From: Oxalobacteraceae bacterium
GTDB lineage: Bacteria > Pseudomonadota > Gammaproteobacteria > Burkholderiales > Burkholderiaceae_D
Assembly: GCA_947487325.1 (NCBI GenBank)
Contig: CANKWG010000126.1
Span: 1 to 6,760 of the forward strand
DNA: 6,760 nt
Direction: 5' to 3'
Notes under the pieces: generated by a model
The model's database searches: none
Seen by the model: only the letters and a program-made list of their open reading frames with translations
Told to the model about the DNA's origin: nothing
Shown: positions 6,147 through 6,760 of the stretch, piece after piece
Layout of the letters: every line of letters starts with the position of its first letter
How positions within the stretch are numbered: position 1 is the first letter of the stretch
Program-made: the position numbers and the translations under genes

Positions 6147-6760
6147 TTATTGTGCGGCTGGTGCTGATTTAGCCGCAACAGGCTTGAGAATTTCTGCCTT
6201 AGCGCGTTTCTTGATGATGTCGAGATAAGCCGCCATTTCCTGAGCCGCCAAAAATTCATCGACTTGCTGCTGCTCGGCCTTGCGTGCCTCTTCGTCGATG
6301 ACATCATCGTTGATCTTGTTGACCCGGTAGATGGCGTAACCGCGACCAGCAACAGGTACACCAACATAAGCAGGCAGTTTACTTGGATCTACCTTCATGA
6401 TGGCAGTGACCGCGGCGGGCGATAGGCCTACCGTGTTGTTCCTTGAGACAGACTTTGCAGCGCCAAAGTCGGCACTACTACCTCCACGCAATTCAGCCAA
6501 ACGCGCTTCGCCCGCTTTCACTGCAAGCTTTTCGGATTCCACACCAATCAGGCGCTCCTCGATCACCGGACGAACTTCCGAGACGGGAATTTTCGCCACC
6601 GGCTTATGCTCAATAACCCGGCCTGCAATCAGCACACTCGAGCCTACTTCGATGGCTTCTGTGTTGCGCTTTGCGCGAATGGCATCGTCAGAAAAAATCG
6701 CGGTGAGGAACTTCGGCTGGTTATACTCCGCCATTTTCGGTAATTATGGATTTGTATTCC
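6147..6760 (-). pseudogene. ppiD: PpiD periplasmic chaperone, C-terminal fragment with a frame break near the window edge
   Basis: PpiD is an inner-membrane-anchored periplasmic chaperone with an N-terminal helix, SurA-like segments and a parvulin domain, usually over 600 residues. Only the last 195 residues in one frame are visible (6147-6734). They include FSDDAIRAKRNTEAIEVG, the RVIEHKPVAKIPVSEVRPVI segment typical of the PpiD C-terminal region, and an Ala/Lys-rich tail. The Met codon at 6734 is unlikely to be a real start, because the protein begins in mid-domain. In this frame a TAA lies upstream at 6745-6747. A different frame from 6759 reads EYKSIITENGGV before stopping at 6721. That fits the Gly-Gly stretch that normally precedes this segment, so a frameshift is inferred between about 6724 and 6731. 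The gene is cut by the window edge. A true truncated gene starting at 6734 is less likely. Confidence 0.75.

Overview
The window looks like a chromosomal housekeeping segment of a proteobacterium. The gene set and order (nnr, a YbbA-type ABC ATPase back to back with tesA, mnmH/selU, then a convergent ppiD) fit Beta- or Gammaproteobacteria. The PpiD tail and the ATPase-tesA-selU grouping lean towards Betaproteobacteria (Burkholderiales-like). That placement rests on remembered gene orders, not a search.

Layout: 1-246 is non-coding, with a palindrome, a possible promoter and a leader hairpin. 247-1625 (+) is a DadA-family FAD amino-acid dehydrogenase. It overlaps by 20 bases the start of 1606-3391 (+), the bifunctional NAD(P)HX epimerase/dehydratase nnr. 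3402-4100 (-) is an ABC ATP-binding protein of the YbbA/LolD type that converges on nnr. Its start codon overlaps that of 4099-4828 (+), a tesA lysophospholipase/thioesterase. 4838-5908 (+) is mnmH/selU, the tRNA 2-selenouridine synthase. 5909-6146 is a spacer with an 82-base nested inverted-repeat element and a terminator. 6147-6760 (-) is the C-terminal part of ppiD, whose frame breaks near the right edge.

The striking feature is structural. Three of the four complete plus-strand genes are broken by five head-to-tail direct duplications, with unit lengths 122, 109, 58, 86 and 55 bases. None is a multiple of three. Removing one copy at each place restores a single frame in every gene: 418 codons for the dehydrogenase, 510 for nnr, 224 for tesA, all normal family lengths. 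Two pairs are identical or nearly so; the other three differ by 10-13% through substitutions only, yet both copies still encode the family's protein sequence. The simplest reading is that overlapping ends of contigs from different strain haplotypes were joined without merging the overlap (a metagenome or mixed-strain artefact). Real tandem duplications in a decaying locus are the alternative. I do not see a new defence or mobile system here; the duplication pattern is the observation that deserves attention.

The genes act in separate maintenance tasks: amino-acid oxidation, repair of damaged NAD(P)H, an envelope-type ABC ATPase, periplasmic lipid/ester hydrolysis, tRNA wobble-base modification, and periplasmic protein folding. 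They form a co-located housekeeping set rather than one pathway.
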